Shown in pieces: positions 61,350-64,000 of a stretch of 64,000 nucleotides of DNA. Origin of the DNA: Gaiellasilicea sp963749515 (GTDB lineage Bacteria > Actinomycetota > Thermoleophilia > Gaiellales > Gaiellaceae). The notes under the pieces were generated by a model. It did no database searches. It saw nothing but the letters and a program-made list of their open reading frames with translations, and was not told the origin of the DNA. Positions within the stretch are counted from its first letter, which is position 1; each line of letters opens with the position of its first letter. The stretch is from assembly GCA_963749515.1 (NCBI GenBank), contig CAVVMR010000006.1, positions 491,928 through 555,927 of the forward strand, in the 5' to 3' direction. A program made the translations under genes and the position numbers.

Positions 61350-61982
61350 ATGCCGGCGATCGCCTGCGCCGCGTTCCAGTGATCGGCGAACAGGTTGGGA
61401 TCGATCTGCTGGTGCAGCTGGACGCTCGTGCAGGCCCGCCCTGGGGAGGATCGTCCGCGTAGGTGGACAGCCGCTCGGGACCTTCGATGGCGATGTCGGC
61501 GAAGTCCTCGCCGCGCGCGGCGAAGATCTGCTCGTTGAGCAGCGCGTAGCGCGGGTTGTCCGAGAACGACTCCGCACCCATGTGCTCCTCGTCGACGGTC
61601 GGCAGGATGCCGATCATCACCATCCGCCCGTCGGCCTGGCGCGCCTTGACCTCGGCGGCGTTGAGGCTCGCGCGGATGGTCGAGGTCGGCGAACATGCTC
61701 GGCTCGAGCAGGTGGGGCGGGATGTTGATCTCGATGTTGAACTGGCCGAGCTCCGTGACGAAGTCGGGGTCCGCGATCGCCTCAGGACCGCCGCGTTGCG
61801 CATCGCCGGGCGGCCGTCGGCGTCGGTCAGGTTGAGCTCGATCTCGAGGCCGATGGAACGGTGGTCGGCGTCGAAGCGCGCCTCGGAGAGCATGCGCGCG
61901 AACGTGAGGGTACGCTGACCTTGGCGCGGTAGCGCTGTCGATCCTCGCGCGTGAACTGCCGCGCCTCGACTTCCTCGCCCAT
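61350..61982 (-). pseudogene. Glutamate-cysteine-ligase-like (carboxylate-amine ligase) fragment with frameshifts
   Basis: Starting at ATG 61982 (MGEEVEARQFTREDRQRYRA) the gene can be followed through at least four frame changes: SEARFDADHRSIGLEIELNL, then DPDFVTELGQFNIEINIPPHL in another frame, MVMIGILPTVDEEHMGAESF and NEQIFAARGEDFADIAIEGPERLSTYADD, and finally CTSVQLHQQIDP and WNAAQAIAGIQL. These are the successive blocks of GCS2-type carboxylate-amine ligases. About half the enzyme is present; the C-terminal half is lost at the junction with CvpA. Reading-frame loss with preserved protein similarity points to sequencing errors more than old decay. Confidence 0.65.
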
Positions 61983-62117
61983 CCGGCGAAGGCTAGAGCG
62001 CGCGGCCCTGCGGCGCCGATCGAGCAAACCGCGGCTCTGGCCGACATCAACCAGGTCGACGACGACAGGGGAGTACCTATGGGCTGATTCAGCTGCGGAG
62101 CCATCGTCCCGGGATGC

Positions 62118-62426
62118 ATGGCGACGTTCCGAGAGCGCCGCCTCGGCGTACCTAGCCGAAGCGCAGCCGGCCGCATCGGTGAGCTCGAGGCGGTGATCCT
62201 GCGACGCCAGCTCGCCACGCGCGAGACGCTGCCGCCGAACTGCTTCCTGGCGGTCAACGTGCCGCCCAACGCGCGCGAGGAGCTCGAGGCGCTGATGGCG
62301 CTCGATGCGCTCGCGCAGGGCTACTACCTCGGTCGCCCGGGCCCGGAGATGGACTCCATCGTCCTCGTCGACGAGGCGGCCGGACGAGCGCGCATCGAGC
62401 GCCTCGTTGGAAGCGCTGCTGGCTAG
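62118..62426 (+). pseudogene. EAL-domain (c-di-GMP phosphodiesterase) fragment with internal deletion
   Basis: 102 codons. LEAVILRRQLATRETLPPNCFLAVNVPP resembles the region of EAL domains after the first barrel strands, and ALDALAQGYYLGRPGPEMD the last barrel strand (QGYLLGRP). The roughly 120 residues normally between, with most catalytic metal ligands, are missing, as is the EAL motif itself. The stop shares CTAG with the end of the convergent CrtI-like gene. Not a functional enzyme as it stands; identification is moderate. Confidence 0.45.
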
Positions 62427-63904
62427 CCGCGAAGCAGCGCCATCGCGGCGTTGTCCGCCGACCCCCGACGACGCCGCCGCCGCGGCGGGCGCCCGCGCCC
62501 GCGCGCAGGATCCGCGGGTCGTCGGTGGCGACGCCCCACACGTCGGGGTCGTCCTCGCGCCGGCCAGTCGAGGTCGCCGTGGAAGATGTTGCCGCCGGGC
62601 ATCGCGAGGTCGCGCTCGAGGTCGGCGGGCGTCGGCCTCCAGGCACGGCGCGCCGTCGGCGTCGCGGCGAGGCAGTCGCGGATCGGCTCGGCGAGGTGCT
62701 CGTCGAGCTGGTCGAGCAGCCGCGTCCAGCGTGCGCGCGTCGGCCTGGTCGCGGCGACATCGCCGGGGTCACGTGCAGCGCGAACACGGTCAGCGTGTGG
62801 CGGCCGCGGCGCGATCGACGGGTCGGCGAGCGTGTGGCAGTAGAGCTCGGCCGGGCAGCGCGGTCGGGCAGCTCGCCGCGCAGCGGCTCGGCGGCGCGGC
62901 GGCGTCGAGGTCCGAGACCGACTCGTCGAGGCGGAACGTCCCCGCGAACGCGATCCTCCGGGTCGTGGCCGGAGCGCAGCCCCGGCAGGCGGTCGAGCAG
63001 CAGGTTGACCTTGAGCTGGGCGCCCCGGCCCGGGGTCCGGCACCGCGCCGGCCGCCCTCGCAGCCGGTCGAGCACGGCGGGCGCGCAGTTGGCGAGCACG
63101 TGGTCGGCGGTGACGGTGTGCTCGCCGTCGCGTCGCGCCACGTGACGTCGGTGCCGTCGACCGCCAGGACCTCGGCGTCGCAGCGCAGGTCGGCGCCCGC
63201 CGCGCGGGCGGCGTGCTCCAGCGCGCCGCTGACACGGCGCCCATGCCGCCGACCGGGACCCGCCAGCGGCCGTCCGGCCGACGACGTGGTAGAGGAAGCA
63301 GCGGTTCTGGCGCAGGCTCGGCGTCGTCGACGTCGGCGAGCGTGCCGATCAGCCCGTCCGTGGACGACCATCCCGGCGACGAGCTCGTCGGCGAAGCACT
63401 CGTCCAGCGACTCGCCCAGCGGCCGCTCGGCCACCCAGCGCCGCGTCGCCGAGCAGCGCCAGCGCCTCGGCCGCGGGTCGGCAGCGGCTCGAGGAACGTG
63501 GGGAACAGCCGCGCGGCCACGCCGAGCTGGTCGTAGAAGCGCAGGAACGCGTCGTGCTCGGCGTCGCTGCCGGTGCGCTCGCGGAACGACGCGCGCGTCG
63601 CCGCGCCGGTCGCGTCCTGCTCGACGAGCAGCCCGCGGCCGTCGTAGGGCGCGTACGCGGCGACGGAGCGGTCGGCCAGCTCGAGCGGGATGCCGAGGTC
63701 GCGCGCGAGCGCGTCGCGGGAACAGCGAGACGAGGTACGCGTAGCGCGACAGGCGGGCGTCCTGCCCGGCGAACGGGCGCTCGGACGACGGCGGCGCCGC
63801 CGAGGTGGTCGCGCCGCTCGAGCAGCAGCACGTCGCGCCCGGCGCCGGGCGAGCAGCGTCGCGGCGACCAGCCCGTTGTGGCCTCCTCCGACGATGACCT
63901 CCAT
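62423..63904 (-). pseudogene. Phytoene-desaturase-type FAD oxidoreductase with many frameshifts
   Basis: From ATG 63904 the sequence begins MEVIVGGGHNGLVAATLLAR, the FAD motif of the CrtI/phytoene-desaturase-like family. Continuing blocks are found in alternating frames: GRDVLLLERRDHLGGAAV, LGIPLELADRSVAAYAPYDGRG, SESLDECFADEL-like LGESLDECFADELVAG, GRWRVPVGGMGAVS, CHTLADPSI and MPGGNIFHGDLDWP, ending SADNAAMALLRG. I count at least eight frame changes in 1.5 kb, while each block stays recognisable. That pattern suggests an uncorrected error-rich sequence. An intact copy would be a ~500-residue flavoprotein desaturating or isomerising a polyprenoid. Confidence 0.65.
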
Positions 63905-64000
63905 GGCAACCGCCACCTTACGCGCGCCTGCACTGCCACTATCCGGTGCATGGTGGGGGAGCTGCATTCCTGGCGATGGTGCTGTGTGCGCTGGCCACCC

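Overview
The window is high-GC, densely packed bacterial DNA with many 4-bp ATGA start/stop overlaps and frequent GTG or TTG starts. It looks like a chromosomal segment of a soil actinobacterium, possibly the Thermoleophilia/Gaiellales lineage. That placement rests on gene content and style only; no rRNA or core marker is present.

Layout. 1-5.2 kb: end of a surface-polysaccharide cluster (deacetylase, GT4, flippase, secreted protein, GT2). 5.2-13.9 kb: mixed metabolic genes, including proline dehydrogenase, an M15-type peptidase, an aldo/keto reductase fused to a polynucleotide-kinase-like module, and an SDR/SMP-30 pair. 14.0-22.7 kb: one tight six-gene operon with a carbamoyl-amidohydrolase, HyuA, HyuB and a complete ribose-type ABC importer, which fits uptake and ATP-dependent opening of a hydantoin-like ring followed by decarbamoylation. 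22.7-36.6 kb: assorted oxidoreductases, small regulators and SRPBCC proteins, interrupted by gene remnants (a beheaded methyltransferase, a beheaded sigma factor, a DsbB tail and a frameshifted DsbA).

36.8-61.0 kb is the most interesting part. An intact tRNA-Asp(GTC) lies at 60915-60988 on the minus strand. Its 3' half recurs in the same orientation at 36.85, 41.18 and 55.49 kb, each time as part of a 93-bp repeat. These four sites split the region into three modules: a metzincin/PadR/flavin-monooxygenase module, a 14-kb alpha-1,6-glucan (dextran/cycloisomaltooligosaccharide) utilisation locus, and a three-gene histidine-kinase phosphorelay. This looks like serial accretion of islands at a tRNA gene, with no integrase left.

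The glucan locus pairs a secreted 1771-residue enzyme (GH66 barrel interrupted by CBM35, a second CBM35, another possible binding module, then a GH15 glucodextranase-like domain) with a divergent seven-gene operon: ROK repressor, solute-binding protein, two permeases, cytoplasmic GH15, cytoplasmic GH66 and MsmK-type ATPase. The secreted enzyme would cut and cyclise dextran outside. The importer would bring in the products and the small GH66 and GH15 would finish them inside.

61.3-64.0 kb is poor-quality or chimeric. A CvpA-like gene runs into a reverse-strand glutamate-cysteine-ligase-like gene at about 61.34 kb, and every gene beyond is broken by several frameshifts although the protein similarity between breaks is good.
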